From the NCBI GenBank assembly GCA_037178855.1, contig JASJZC010000004.1:4464001-4528000 (forward strand): DNA of 64,000 bases, given 5' to 3'. Below the pieces are notes generated by a model, which made no database searches, had not been told where the DNA came from, and saw nothing but the letters and a program-made list of their open reading frames with translations. How positions within the stretch are numbered: the first letter of the stretch is position 1; each line of letters opens with the position of its first letter. The stretch is from Oscheius sp. JU75 (taxonomy: Eukaryota; Nematoda; Chromadorea; Rhabditida; Rhabditidae). This document shows, in pieces, positions 35,814-45,898 of the stretch. A program made the position numbers and the translations under genes.

Positions 35814-38800
35814 TTAGAACTCGTCCTCTTCATCCTCCTCGGTTGTATCTTTGCTAACTTCGGAGTAGTCTTTCTCTAGAGCAGCCAAGTCTTCACGAGC
35901 CTCTGTGAACTCGCCTTCTTCCATACCTTAAACACTGTTTTCTCTGAACTGTGACTCAACTCACCCTCTCCGACGAACCAGTGAACAAAGGCTCGCTTGG
36001 CGTACATCAAGTCGAACTTGTGGTCCAGTCTAGCCCATGCTTCGGCAATTGAAGTAGTGTTGCTCAGCATGCAAACAGCTCTATGTACCTGAAAAATGTT
36101 TGCTGAAAGAACTGTAGAAGGGTGTAGAGACTGGGCTTTCTTGTAATAGCAAACAATCAGAGAAGAGTGTCCTACTGAAAAATAGTACAGAGTCTGTACA
36201 ACCACAAACATTTCCAGTCTGGATCGAAACAGTACGAGAAGCTTCATAAAAGCCAAAAAACGAAATGTAAAAGGGATTCTCCAAGAGAGATTTATTCTGC
36301 CTGTTCTTTCCCCGAATCAGTAGGTCTTCTTCTCATCCAGGGTCTTCTTCATGTCGTCGAGCATCTTCTTGAAGAGTTTCTTCTTCTCCTCATCGAGTTT
36401 TGTCGGGTTCAGACAGTGCAGACTGAGACAGAATCCGCTCGACTGACTTGTCTTCTGCAGTTCGTCCACCCTGGTCATCAGCTGTTTGACCATCTTGGTC
36501 AGCTGGTCGACTTTGTTCTCGAGTCCTGTCTCAGACATCTCTTTCGATCTCTTCTGTTCCTCCTCGAACTCGCGACGTTCTTCTTCCTCGATCCGAGTCT
36601 GCTTCTGTTGCTTCCACTTGGGAGCCGAGCTCTGACTCGTCTCTTTCTCGCTCAAGTCGGCTACCGAATAGCCTGAGAGAGGCGAAGAGACTGAGACTTC
36701 GGGCTCGACCAGCACCTTCTCTGACGACTTCTTCTCCTTCTCTGGCTTCTTCAATTTCTTCTCCTTCCGTCTCTTCTCCGACTCTTCCTTCTTCTTCTCT
36801 TTCTTCGTTGACTCGTCGCCGTCCTTCCCGATCCTCTGGTACTTCCATCGACGCTGGATTTGTCCCTTATGCGGCCATTCCGCCATGTACAGCGAGACTC
36901 CCCCCTTCGACAGTTTCTTGTCCGTCGTCTCCGCGTCCTTGGCCATGACTCCACTGACTACTGCCAATTAGTTGTTCCTTCCGGAATCAAATTCGGAGCA
37001 ATTAAACTAGAGAAACAAAGTTTGAAAAGACGAGAAAATTTCAATTAATGTTCCTGTCAGCTCTAATCGCCCAAAGGAGTTCTAATCTCCCAAAAGACTA
37101 TAAAAGGAGAGCGATCTAACATTGGTGCCATTCAAGAGCTGCGATGACGTCCGCCTACCTCGGTCTAGGAGCTGGAGCTGGAAGTGGAGGACAGCAATCG
37201 GTCTACTTCGGAGTCACCCCTGCTGCCGGTAGCTGCAATCCCAAGCAATCTGCAGGAGCCGGACAGCAATCGGCCTACTTCGGCGTCACTGGAGGAGGAG
37301 GAGCTGCCAACCAGTCGGGATACTTTGCCGTCGGTGGATCCACAACTCCCGTCGCTGCTCCTTCCGGATCATCTACCATAACAGCAGTTCCCGGACGTTC
37401 TACCGTGACTGCCGTCGGTTCCATCCCTCCTGTTTCGTCTACCATAACAGCTGTCGGAGGAGCCTCGCTCGGAGGAGGACAGTCCACGATGACCGCTGTC
37501 GGTGCTGCCCCGGGACGCCCGACTATGACTGCCATCGGAGGAGGCCCCTGTTCCACCATGACGGCTGTTGGAGGAGCTGCGCTCGGAGGACAATCTACTA
37601 TGACTGCTGTCGGAGTCATCCCCGCCGGATCTTCTACCATTACCGCCGTCGGAGGGCTTCCCACTGGATTCTCGACTATGACTGCTGTTGGTGGAGCCCC
37701 TCTGACCACCGGCTCGTCGACGATGACTGCTCTCGGAGCCCTTCCTGCTGAACCGTCGACCATGAGCGCTGTCGGAGGACACCCTAGCGCCCTTGGAGGA
37801 ACCCAGGCCTCTACCTCTCCTGGATCTGGAGGAGCTGCCAACTCGGCCTACTTCGGCGTATCTGGTGGAGGAGGGCGATTCGGCAACCAGTCTAGCTACT
37901 TTTCTGCTCCTAGGACTGGTGAAACTTCTGCTCCGAAGACGTCTGGAACTGCTGGTGGAATCCAAGGTCAGTCCGTCTATCTGGGAACTGGAACTGGAGC
38001 GGTTAACGGCGGAGGAGCCCAGTCCGCCTACTTCACTCCCAAGTAGATTGACAGTCTAATAAAGATGTGTCAAAAGTCGCTTGTTCCTTTCTTGTGCTCT
38101 CTTGTGTTTTCTTCACTTGAATCCCACCTCGACTCCATCTCATCGACTCTCTTTGTTTGGACTCTTTCCCAGCCTTACAGAGCCTTGCGGGATGCTTGAC
38201 CCTATTTTTGTTCTGTTCTCCTCGATTCTGTGGTTGTTTTTATATTACAACAACATAAAAACTTTTCGGAAGTAAATTGTGTTTTCAGTAATTTTGAAGT
38301 GACACTTCGATTGAATCAAGCCTGCTGGCCATGTTGGTCCATTCGACTGTGGCCGAGCTGATTTCTGCCTACGAGAACCCGGTCGACGAAGAGGACCAGC
38401 CGATACAGGATCATCTCACCACCCAGACTGTGACGATCGGTGGAAAGACCAAGCAGCCACTCAAGAGAATCAACCAGGCTCGAGTAGGTCCTATTTTTTC
38501 TATTCTCCAGAGACATAAGTTTAGGTTGACTTGGCTCAGGTTCTGCAGAAGGCTTCGCCCACGCTGGTAGCTGTAGAGAAGTCGACTGGTGTTCATCGTG
38601 ATGTTCTCGTCTACGGTCTTTTGATCATCATTTGTCTCTACTTGTTCCTCGGTCAGGGAGCTCAATTTGTCAGCAATCTGATCGGCTTCGCTTATCCGGC
38701 TTACGCTAGCTTCAAGGCAATCCGCACCCCGGAGAAGACGGACGACACGCATTGGCTGATCTACTGGTGTGCCTTCTCCACGTTCTACGTGCTTGACAGT

Positions 38801-40509
38801 CCGCTGGTGGTTCTGGCCAGTCGCTTCCCCATCTACTGGGTTCTGAAGACGCTGTTCCTCGTATCGCTCTGGCTACCATCCACCCAGGGAGCTCTCTTTC
38901 TGTACACTCTACTCGTCGATCCCGCTGTCAGTCTCTTCGACAAAAACGTCAAAAGCCACTTCCACTGATAAATAAACATTCCCAGATCACCCACCTTCGA
39001 CAAGTCGCCTCCAGGAACCACAGTAGGTGCTTGAGCGTTTATTCCGACTTTGAATCCGGTAGGACACCAGTCCACGAACTGGATGCCTCTCTTTGCCTTG
39101 ACAGAACTGATGGCAGCATTGACATCCTTAGGAACCACGTCACCTCGGTAGAGTAAACAAACAGCCTGAAAAAGGGGTACTATAATTGCAGGGGAACCTT
39201 TACCATGTACTTTCCCGTTCTCGGATCACACTTGACCATCTGGTTGTTCGCTTCGAAGCACATATTGGTTATGTCAGAGACGGAAAGGGGCTCGTGGTAG
39301 GCCTGAAAGCCTTCTGTTTGGAACAGCCTGTGGCACCTGTCTGGAAACAACCATCGCCCATCTACTGCTAGAACCAATCTGTACAGACCCTGGACTTCAA
39401 GTAACCGAACCCTGACTCACTCTGTCAGAACTGATGACTGGAGCGTAGGTAGCCAGTGGAAAGTGGATACGAGGATACGGTACCAGATTAGTCTGAAAAG
39501 GGGTTCCTTTGTGCTCTGAAGTGGTTTGGGACCTGGAACTCGGTCAGATCCACATTCAGTGCTCCATCGAAGCGTAGAGAGGCAGTAATGGAGGAAGTAA
39601 CCTGAGCTATGAGACGATTGAGATTGAGGTACGAGGGACGCTGAAATCCATTCTTTGGATACAGGTCATTTCTCACCTCTACATTAAGGTTCCTTCGACA
39701 GATGTCGTAGATGGCCTCGTTGTCGACCATAAATGAGCAGTCAGAATGCTCCAATGTACAATGGGTGGTGAGAATAGAGTTGTAGGGTTCAACAACGCTT
39801 GTAGACACTTGAGGAGCGGGATAGATACTGTAACGGGCACTGTAGGCGGATAAGGGAAGAAAGGTTAACCTGAACTCGAGTTTGCTCTTCTTCCCATACT
39901 CAACACTCAGTCTTTCCATCAGAAGAGACGAAAAGCCACTTCCGGTTCCACCTCCGAATGAATGGAAGACGAGGAAACCTTGTAGTCCCATGCAGTTCTC
40001 GGTCTGTTTCCGAATTATCTCCAAAACGACGTCGATCATTTCCTTCCCAATAGTGTAATGTCCTCTGGCATAGTTATTGGCCGCGTCTTCTCTACCGCTA
40101 AGAATCTGATCCGGGTGGTAGAGCTGGAAAAATGGACCCTTGCGAATCTCGTCCAAGACCGTCGGCTCAAGGTCGATGTAGATAGCTCGAGGCACATATT
40201 TTCCGTTGGCCGATTCGGAATAGAAGGCTTGCAGGGACTGAAAATAAAATAGTATAAGGTTAGTCCATCATTAATGCTAAGTGTTATAAACTGGGTTACA
40301 CTTATAACCAACCTGACTGTCCAGTGCCTTCTGGTCCAAAGTCTCGTCCAGGAACCCGGATTGGTCAATTCCATGCTCAAGACAGTACAGCTCCCAACAT
40401 GCATTTCCAATCTGGGCTCCAGCCTGTCCGATATGGATGGAGACGGTCTCTCGCTAAATATTTAACATATTCAAATAACAAGGAGAGCAGATACCCCTTC
40501 GCTCGGCAT
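35814..40509 (-). CDS. Divergent alpha-tubulin with three genes nested in its last large intron
   Basis: Microtubule subunit. The ATG at 40509-40507 (MPSEG) is spliced over a 39-bp intron to [20 protein letters not shown]. All hallmarks follow: [29 protein letters not shown], the GTP-binding [51 protein letters not shown] with the catalytic Glu that triggers GTP hydrolysis on beta-tubulin, [18 protein letters not shown] and VVPGGDLSK. The last large intron, 36089-38994 (2,906 bp), joins DLSK to [18 protein letters not shown], exactly the family sequence. The tail ends EEDEEDEF at TAA 35814-35816 with AATAAA at 35793-35798. Oddities: the Lys40 loop is not conserved, the N-terminus is replaced, and three extra residues precede IYPAPQV. 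About 12 exons. Confidence 0.9.
36317..36946 (-). CDS. Lys/Glu-rich coiled-coil protein, unrecognised
   Basis: A single-exon gene of 209 residues with ATG at 36946-36944 ([11 protein letters not shown]) and an AATAAA at 36291-36296. The first 35 residues contain [20 protein letters not shown]; a [16 protein letters not shown] block follows, then a Ser-rich part, a helical stretch [14 protein letters not shown] with heptad-like [19 protein letters not shown], and a Lys-rich C-terminus. Composition suggests a nuclear or RNA-associated coiled-coil protein; I find no family match. It is nested in, and on the same strand as, the alpha-tubulin gene. Confidence 0.65.
   Translation of the reverse strand: MAKDAETTDKKLSKGGVSLYMAEWPHKGQIQRRWKYQRIGKDGDESTKKEKKKEESEKRRKEKKLKKPEKEKKSSEKVLVEPEVSVSSPLSGYSVADLSEKETSQSSAPKWKQQKQTRIEEEERREFEEEQKRSKEMSETGLENKVDQLTKMVKQLMTRVDELQKTSQSSGFCLSLHCLNPTKLDEEKKKLFKKMLDDMKKTLDEKKTY
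37099..37106 (+). promoter_or_regulatory. TATA box of the nested repeat-protein gene
   Basis: TATAAAAG 45 bp upstream of the ATG at 37144, with a short leader CATTCAAGAGCTGCG. The short spacing suggests an untrans-spliced, strongly expressed structural-protein promoter. Confidence 0.6.
37144..38046 (+). CDS. Gly/Ala/Ser/Thr-rich repeat protein, possibly structural
   Basis: A single-exon 300-residue protein without a signal peptide. Two repeat types alternate: QSAYFGV-like units near both ends ([44 protein letters not shown]) and a central block of about 11 STMTAVGG-like units spaced by 14-18 residues with Gly/Pro. TATA box 45 bp upstream and AATAAA at 38058-38063. Low-complexity Gly-rich repeats with regularly placed Tyr/Phe suggest a self-associating or structural protein. 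Long reverse-strand open frames over it are a by-product of the repeat. Confidence 0.75.
   Translation: MTSAYLGLGAGAGSGGQQSVYFGVTPAAGSCNPKQSAGAGQQSAYFGVTGGGGAANQSGYFAVGGSTTPVAAPSGSSTITAVPGRSTVTAVGSIPPVSSTITAVGGASLGGGQSTMTAVGAAPGRPTMTAIGGGPCSTMTAVGGAALGGQSTMTAVGVIPAGSSTITAVGGLPTGFSTMTAVGGAPLTTGSSTMTALGALPAEPSTMSAVGGHPSALGGTQASTSPGSGGAANSAYFGVSGGGGRFGNQSSYFSAPRTGETSAPKTSGTAGGIQGQSVYLGTGTGAVNGGGAQSAYFTPK
38058..38063 (+). terminator. Repeat-protein polyadenylation signal
   Basis: AATAAA 12 bp after the stop codon of the repeat-protein gene. Confidence 0.65.
38331..38968 (+). CDS. REEP5/Yop1-type (TB2/DP1/HVA22) ER-shaping protein
   Basis: Two exons (38331-38483, 38525-38968) give 198 residues. 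The TB2/DP1 core is clear: a hydrophobic hairpin [19 protein letters not shown], the motif [39 protein letters not shown], and a second hairpin [21 protein letters not shown] followed by [13 protein letters not shown]. These proteins curve and stabilise tubular endoplasmic reticulum. The C-terminus is short ([11 protein letters not shown]). A GTGTTTTCAG acceptor lies about 40 nt before the ATG and AATAAA at 38971-38976 right after the stop. Nested antisense within the alpha-tubulin intron. Confidence 0.9.
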
Positions 40510-40604
40510 GTTGAATTTGTGTCAGGCAGATAGGAGGAAAAACGAAGAAGATGACCGCAGAAGATTGGCTGTGGAAATGCCGCAAGGCCGATGAAAAAGA
40601 GCGA

Positions 40605-41783
40605 TTAGTGGTCGGGAGCATGGGTGTGAGGAAGACTACAGGGCAAGATGGTTTCGAGCTCGCGTAAGTCTCGAACCTGGAAATCTTTTTGGAAAAGAAT
40701 AGGGACTACCCACTTGAACGATTCTCCCCTCAAAGAGTCTTCGCTGCTGTGTGGTGGTCTGTGAAGGCATCTCTCCCAGTCTAACAGCGTTCGATCTGTC
40801 TGGACAGTCTTTCAACAACAGACATCTCATTCGTTGCAACTGGATAAAACAGTCCTCGGCATGTACTTCGTACACGATGATAGCCATCTTTTTGTGGTGA
40901 GAAGTTACGAAATGGACTATGAGGAAGAAGATGAGAGGAAGATTAATGTTGGGAAAGAGGAGTGGGAATCCGAGGAAGCTGTAATCGGCGCAGAAGAGAC
41001 CAAAGGAGACGTCCAACATGGTCAACTGAAAGGTGAGTTTAATTGATGTTTTGTTCCAGATTGGATACTGACTTACCACGAGAAAAGAGAAGTGTAGATA
41101 GAGCAGGATGAAGTTGACGATCATACTTCTATTAGCAGTGTACATTCTCCTCTTCAAGCCGTAGCAAAAGAGTCGAGCAGTAATGAAGAAGTCCTTGCAG
41201 AATGGGAAGAACGCGACTGCTGAAGAGACAGCCAAGGCGCTGAGAAGGAGAGGAGAAGCAACCAGCCCCTGGGAGAGATAGAGGATTCGAATGAGGTACG
41301 GAATGCCCATTGCTGCTCCAAAATGATGTCCCGGGACCTTCTTTCTTGTCAGACATTCCTTGTCTCTGAACTTGGATCTTTGTCAGCTCGAAGAAGTGAC
41401 TACCCTCTGGAAAGGATGTACTGTTCCCATTTGTGGGAGAAGATCCGGATGACACAGAAGACAATGAAGAGGAAGGTTGTCTGTCTCTGTGCCTCACAAT
41501 CGCGGAACAACTTTGTCGAGCTGAAAACACTCTCGTCGGCAATTTGAATACATGACAAGGGCACTTACTTAAGACTGCTCTCCAAGCAGCTATGACTGAT
41601 TTGGCCCTTGAAGCGGAGATTGAAGAGTCCGGTGGCAAAGACGAGGAAGACAGTCCCACTGAAGATGGCCAAAGTCCGGACGAGACGATAGACAAAGTCG
41701 ACACATTTGGCCATGAGGCGTAGACACGGATAGCGGGCGAGGAGGGGTCGTTTGATTCGCCGATTGAATTCGGAAGGAGCCAT
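40605..41783 (-). CDS. Multipass membrane protein of unknown family
   Basis: Start MAPSEFNRRIKRPLLARY (ATG 41783-41781; an upstream in-frame start is possible). Hydrophobic segments: LAIFSGTVFLVFATGLF, TTFLFIVFCVIRIF, YLIRILYLSQGLVASPLLL with ALAVSSAVAFFPFC, MIVNFILLYLHFSFL, MLDVSFGLFCADYSFLGF and INLPLIFFLIVHFV, then a soluble C-terminus RSNAVRLGEMPSQTTTQQ spliced to VRDLRELETILPCS, stop TAA 40605-40607. Five or six short introns; one of about 100 bp is needed between EQYILSRG and GHHFGAAMGIPYL. Its ATG is 191 nt after the stop of the upstream gene and its stop is 95 nt before the alpha-tubulin ATG, so it is probably an internal operon gene. Confidence 0.6.
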
Positions 41784-41974
41784 TTTGTCGAGTGAGAGCG
41801 CTTCAAAACCGCGGCGAGAATCACATTTGGCGGGACGAGACAATAAGAGAGGGAGGGGCATTTGCTTCAAGTCTATTCTAGGTGCAAATCACCGTACCCA
41901 GTTGAATCGTTAATTGTCAATTGGGAGTCATCAATGCTTCATTTTCTACAGAGACTAGACAAATAAAAATCATT

Positions 41975-43187
41975 TCATAATCCGTCCACCGAGGCTGGTT
42001 CCCCGTCTGACATGGGGGTCTCGTCCAATCCCGGTCCAGGACTCAATCTTGGTATCTTACAAGGTCGATCGAAGTCGTCGAACTCTTGCCGCCTCTGAAA
42101 TCTCACTATTTCCGTAAGAATACCAACGAACCTCTCTCAAAATAGACTTCAAGATATCCCGCCTACTGTATCCCATTTCTAACAGGTTGAAAGCGGAAGA
42201 TATGAGTTTTAGATGTTCGGGAACGCTGGTGGAGATGAAGTTACTGAACTGGTTGAGAACCTGGCTGAGACTCGGACTCTGCGGTTTCATCAGCTCTTTG
42301 TACTGATCGAACATTTCCGTTATCTGGTTTGAGTCGAATTTTATCATCACTTCTCTTCCACTCACCTGTTTGATTTCGTCGAAACTGAAGCCCAGCTGCA
42401 TGAGGTCCAGAACTCTATCCGCTGGTAATTTACACTCTTCTTCTGCTGGTGTTGTAGGAGTGGGAAATTCTATTGAACCGAGAGTAGATCTCAAAATCTG
42501 AATTTTAAATAACTTGGTTCGACTTTTCCAGTGACTGCTCATAAAGTAGAGCCACTTTCTCAGTTATCTAAAGAATGCTCAACTGTTTACATCAGCTACG
42601 ATCTCACAATCAGTGATCGAACCCCCATCCCATGACTGTTCCCTTTCAAGACAACTTTTCTCACTCACATCATTGCTTCCGGGCAGGAGAAGCATACTCT
42701 GTAGTGTGGGAGAAGTAATTAGATAGTTCTGTGACTCGACAGTAGGAGTCTCTCCTCCAAGACTGCTAGAACCGTTTCTGCTGCCGGTCGGCTCAAATTT
42801 CTCCTTATTCTGTTTCAGTCGATTCTTCAAACTGGCTCTCTGGATGTCCGCTGCCCGACAAATCCGGTCGAAAAAGGTCTCCTTCTGCGGTCCGAGTATT
42901 TTCCCCAAACTACAAAGACATTATCAGTCGCGGGTAGAGAAGGCTCACTTGTGAATCTTCTTGAGCTGATCGAATGTGATGGCAGTTTTAGCATTGACAC
43001 TCGACTCTTTCTGCTGTCTAATGTCCCTCTCCAAGGTCTGGATTTCCCTCTCGACCTCTTGCTACAGAATATGCTCAAGAGATTCAAGAGAAAAGCCTAC
43101 CGCGAAGAAGAGATGATGAGCAGTCAAGGTCAGATCATCAGCCTGACTCTCCTTGACGTCCTGACTCTGTTGAGACTCTTCAGACAT
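41975..43187 (-). CDS. Coiled-coil protein with UBA-like C-terminal helices
   Basis: The ATG (43187-43185, MSEESQQSQDVKESQADD) lies 3 nt after a GCTTTCAG acceptor. A coiled-coil QEVEREIQTLERDIRQQ leads to FDQLKKIHKFGKILGPQK and RAADIQRASLKNRLKQNKEK, then a Ser-rich linker. The C-terminal part has two UBA-like helices, VLDLMQLGFSFDEIKQV and AFNLLEMGYSRRDILKS, with the MGY/LGF loop signature, and ends with RRQEFDDFDRPCKIPRLS and a short acidic tail at TGA 41975-41977. A join near 42495-42545 is unclear (either a 16-bp non-intron or a frame shift). Ubiquitin binding is inference. Confidence 0.5.
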
Positions 43188-43350
43188 TCTCTGAAAGCTG
43201 GGAAATGATTGAAATGAACCGGATCGATGGGATGGTGTACCATGGAGGAGCATTGATAATGCGCTCTCTAAGTGTAGCCGATAAGGATCCAACGTTGTTA
43301 TCTATATGAACAAGAGAAGAGAGTCAGCCCCAACCATCATACAGAATTCT

Positions 43351-44500
43351 TTATTCCCTCATTGGTGTCTCAAGATCATATTCGGGCTCGCCGGCGAAGA
43401 CCGTCTCGAAATGACGAATGTGTCCTTCCAGAGGCTGACGAACACGAGCCACTTCGGGTAGATTAGACATTGTCTTGAACCACTTTGAAAACTCGGCAGT
43501 CTCCTCCTTGATTAACAGCTTGTCTTTCCACTGGTAGATTGTTTATTATGATTAGTTGTCTAACATACCATGTTTTGAAGAATCCAGAAACGTTCAGTTA
43601 GGGGGTAGATCATGTAGTCGGCAAAGCCTGGGTGATCTCCAGAAAGGAAAGTGGAGTTCTGAAGGACAGGCTGCAGGATCAGTCGCCCTTCTGCTATCTT
43701 TCTGAAACATTCGTTGAAACATCCAGTCTGGAAGTCGAGCCGTGTCTGTCTGTCAAGATGAAGCCATACAAAGTCACACCCGCACCAACTTGGCAAATAA
43801 CTCACTCGGACACGTTCTTCCACTTCTCCCCCGTCTTCTCCTTATCCAGCCCATGCTTTTTCAATGCTCCAAGGATCGGAACCACCTTTTTGCTCAGCTG
43901 ATTTGTCGTTTCCAACTCCTCGTTCCTCTTTTCCTCGTCTTCTGAGAGGACCGTCGTTTCTGGTTCTATGATATCCAGCAACTCGGCAATCTTCATCGAG
44001 TCTCTTCCAATTATCTACAGACAAGATTTTGCTTTATCTAGGTTATGCTGACCGTATCCCCTAATTGAAATGTGGGTACACTCCCTTTCTTGTGCTTCTT
44101 TATGTACCATTCGGGCTTATCTGCCAGGTTGATGTTCACCACATCGGCTCTGAATGGATGCAACTTTACGGATCAATATCAAATACTTTCTCATCAATTA
44201 CCTAATATGGTCGTTTCAAAGATCCAATAAATTTTGTTGAATACGACCTTACGAGTAGAGAAAGAAAAACTTACTCTGTATTTTTCCTTGAAATGTACAG
44301 TTGAACTCGTTCGGTGAAAGGGCAGAATAACATTCCATTCACTCGGAACTTTTTTGTCAGAGCAGGCTCTGCATCACCTAAACCCTAATTGTTTCCCTTT
44401 GCCAAAAAAACTAACCTTTTTTCAGAGCCCTGGAGTTGATACCCGGAATGAACTCATAAGCGGCAGTCATTGTGGCAAGTGAGAGCAAGGAAATACTCAT
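43351..44500 (-). CDS. Glutathione S-transferase, omega class
   Basis: Glutathione-dependent thioltransferase/dehydroascorbate reductase type. A short extended N-terminus (MSISLLSLATMTAAYEF) follows a CTCTTTCAG acceptor; an alternative start is 44470. The thioredoxin-fold domain has the omega active site MLFCPFTERVQLYISRK with catalytic Cys in CPF, then VVNINLADKPEWYIKKH and GSVPTFQLG with the cis-Pro, and DSMKIAELLDIIEP. The helical domain includes LSKKVVPILGALKKH, FLSGDHPGFADYMIYPLTER and FETVFAGEPEYDLETP. The poly(A) signal AATAAA overlaps the TAA stop (43350-43355 on the plus strand). Its start is 88 bp from the ATG of the divergent glutaredoxin-fusion gene. Confidence 0.85.
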
Positions 44501-44587
44501 AAAACTGAAAGAGAACATTTTGATGAACTGAAGGAGATGTTTATTGACATAAGAGCTGGGTGTTTCTAACGAGACAAAGGGACAGTG

Positions 44588-45898
44588 ATGGTTGTTTACG
44601 ACTCTCCGAGAGACAAACAACTCTCGTCGGTAATTGTGCTCTACTCCAAAACCGACCTCAAGAACAACATTACAATGAAGAGAAGAGCGGTTCCGTTCAA
44701 ACTATGTCGATCACTGGGTCAACGACCCTGTCCACAAAAACAGATTTGTGGAAAACCTCTTGGTCGGTCAGCGGAAGAAGGTACAAGGTCAACTCTCCCT
44801 CTCTCTTCCGTAATTCTCCGAAATTCGAACTTGTCTTTTCTTTAACTTTTGTATATTGCAATCTATGTCTCAAAAGCAATCTTTCAGATCTTTGTCGATA
44901 TCGTAAATACGTATCGATTAGGCTCGTTACCACGGAATCGAAGACGCGCTTTAGTGCTACGTGTACTAACAGCAGCTGGGACCGCAATGCCGATGATCGC
45001 TAACGGTTAGTTCTTTTCTAGCCTACGTTTTGAATCTACGTATAATATAAGCAAAATAAGTAAAATAGCCATGTTGAACCTGGAGACAGTCAAAACATAG
45101 CTATAGATTTCAGTTTGGAGTTTCTTCGAGAGCTACGGCTGGTTTGTCACCATAGGAGCCGTGATTTCTTACTTCTTCTACAGCTCTTTTGTTGCTCCCA
45201 AGCTGTCAGAGATACAAGAGGCGAGGGACCTCATCAACCGGAAAAAGTTTGGTAAGATCCAAATTATTCTAAATTCAAAACTCAGACGAAAATGTGCATT
45301 CGAGGGAAGCAGAGAGGTTAGCGGCAGCCCGAGCCAGACAGCAAGAGGCTCATGACCAGGTCGCTGCTGAATTGAAGGACAAGGAAGAGAAGCAGAAGCG
45401 GAAGAAACTGGAGGAGATGAGAGCGGCTGAGGGAAAAGAATCCGTCTTGAATTACGCTGTCAATGCTCCACCCAAGAGGACGACAAAAAAGGAAACTCCC
45501 GGAGAAATTATCGACAGATATATCAGTTCAAAACCGCTAGTCGTCTTCAGTAAGACTACTTGTCCCTTCTGCAGGTGGGTTCTCTTTTTTCATTTCTCAA
45601 TCTTTTCATAGGAAGGCAAAGTCGGTTCTGGCCACGTTTCGACTACCTTCGGAACATTATGAGTACGTGGAGCTGGATGAGAGAGACGATCTGCCCGGTG
45701 AACAGATCCAGCAGGAGTTTATTAAAAGATATGGTACACGTTCTGTTCCTAAGGTGAGTAATCTTCTTAGTTTTGTATAAAAATTTGTAGGTCTTTATTG
45801 GGGGCGAGCTTATTGGAGGCGGAGATGACACTGTGGCACTTTTCCAGCAAGGAGTCTTGGGAGACATCATCCAGGCTGCTATAGATACCAAAAAGTGA
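44588..45898 (+). CDS. Selenoprotein-S-like membrane/coiled-coil segment fused to a dithiol glutaredoxin
   Basis: Exons joined in phase: MVVYDSPRDKQLSS, YVDHWVNDPVHKNRFVENLL, FVDIVNTYRLGSLPRNRRR, a membrane segment FVTIGAVISYFFYSSF, then APKLSEIQEARDLINRKK and the coiled coil REAERLAAARARQQEAHDQ with LAAAR, matching the p97-binding motif region of selenoprotein S, followed by EEKQKRKKLEEMRAAEG. After a linker comes a glutaredoxin: LVVFSKTTCPFC split by an intron from RKAKSVLATF, the cis-Pro site TRSVPKVFIGG, and GGGDDTVALFQQGVL, ending TKK at TGA 45896-45898. Expected topology: ER membrane anchor with cytosolic glutaredoxin. The first two exons are less certain than the rest; ATG 44987 is a fallback start. 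Confidence 0.7.

Larger units (their letters stand above)
36089..38994 (-). other. Large alpha-tubulin intron hosting nested genes
   Basis: Donor AAG|GTGGGT at 38994 and acceptor TTTTTCAG ending at 36089 join two alpha-tubulin exons in phase with no residue missing. Within it lie one same-strand gene (36317-36946) and two opposite-strand genes (37144-38046, 38331-38968), each with its own start, stop and poly(A) signal. Other introns of this tubulin gene are 30-110 bp. Confidence 0.85.

Noticed and set aside
37275-37965. Long minus-strand open frames of 188 and 198 codons over the repeat-protein gene
   Set aside because: They mirror the repeat unit of the plus-strand gene, which has a TATA box, poly(A) signal and the more protein-like composition.
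40605-41783. Membrane protein considered as TMEM39 or TMEM138
   Set aside because: Only a short stretch around FNLRFKG looked similar; helix count and remaining sequence do not fit.
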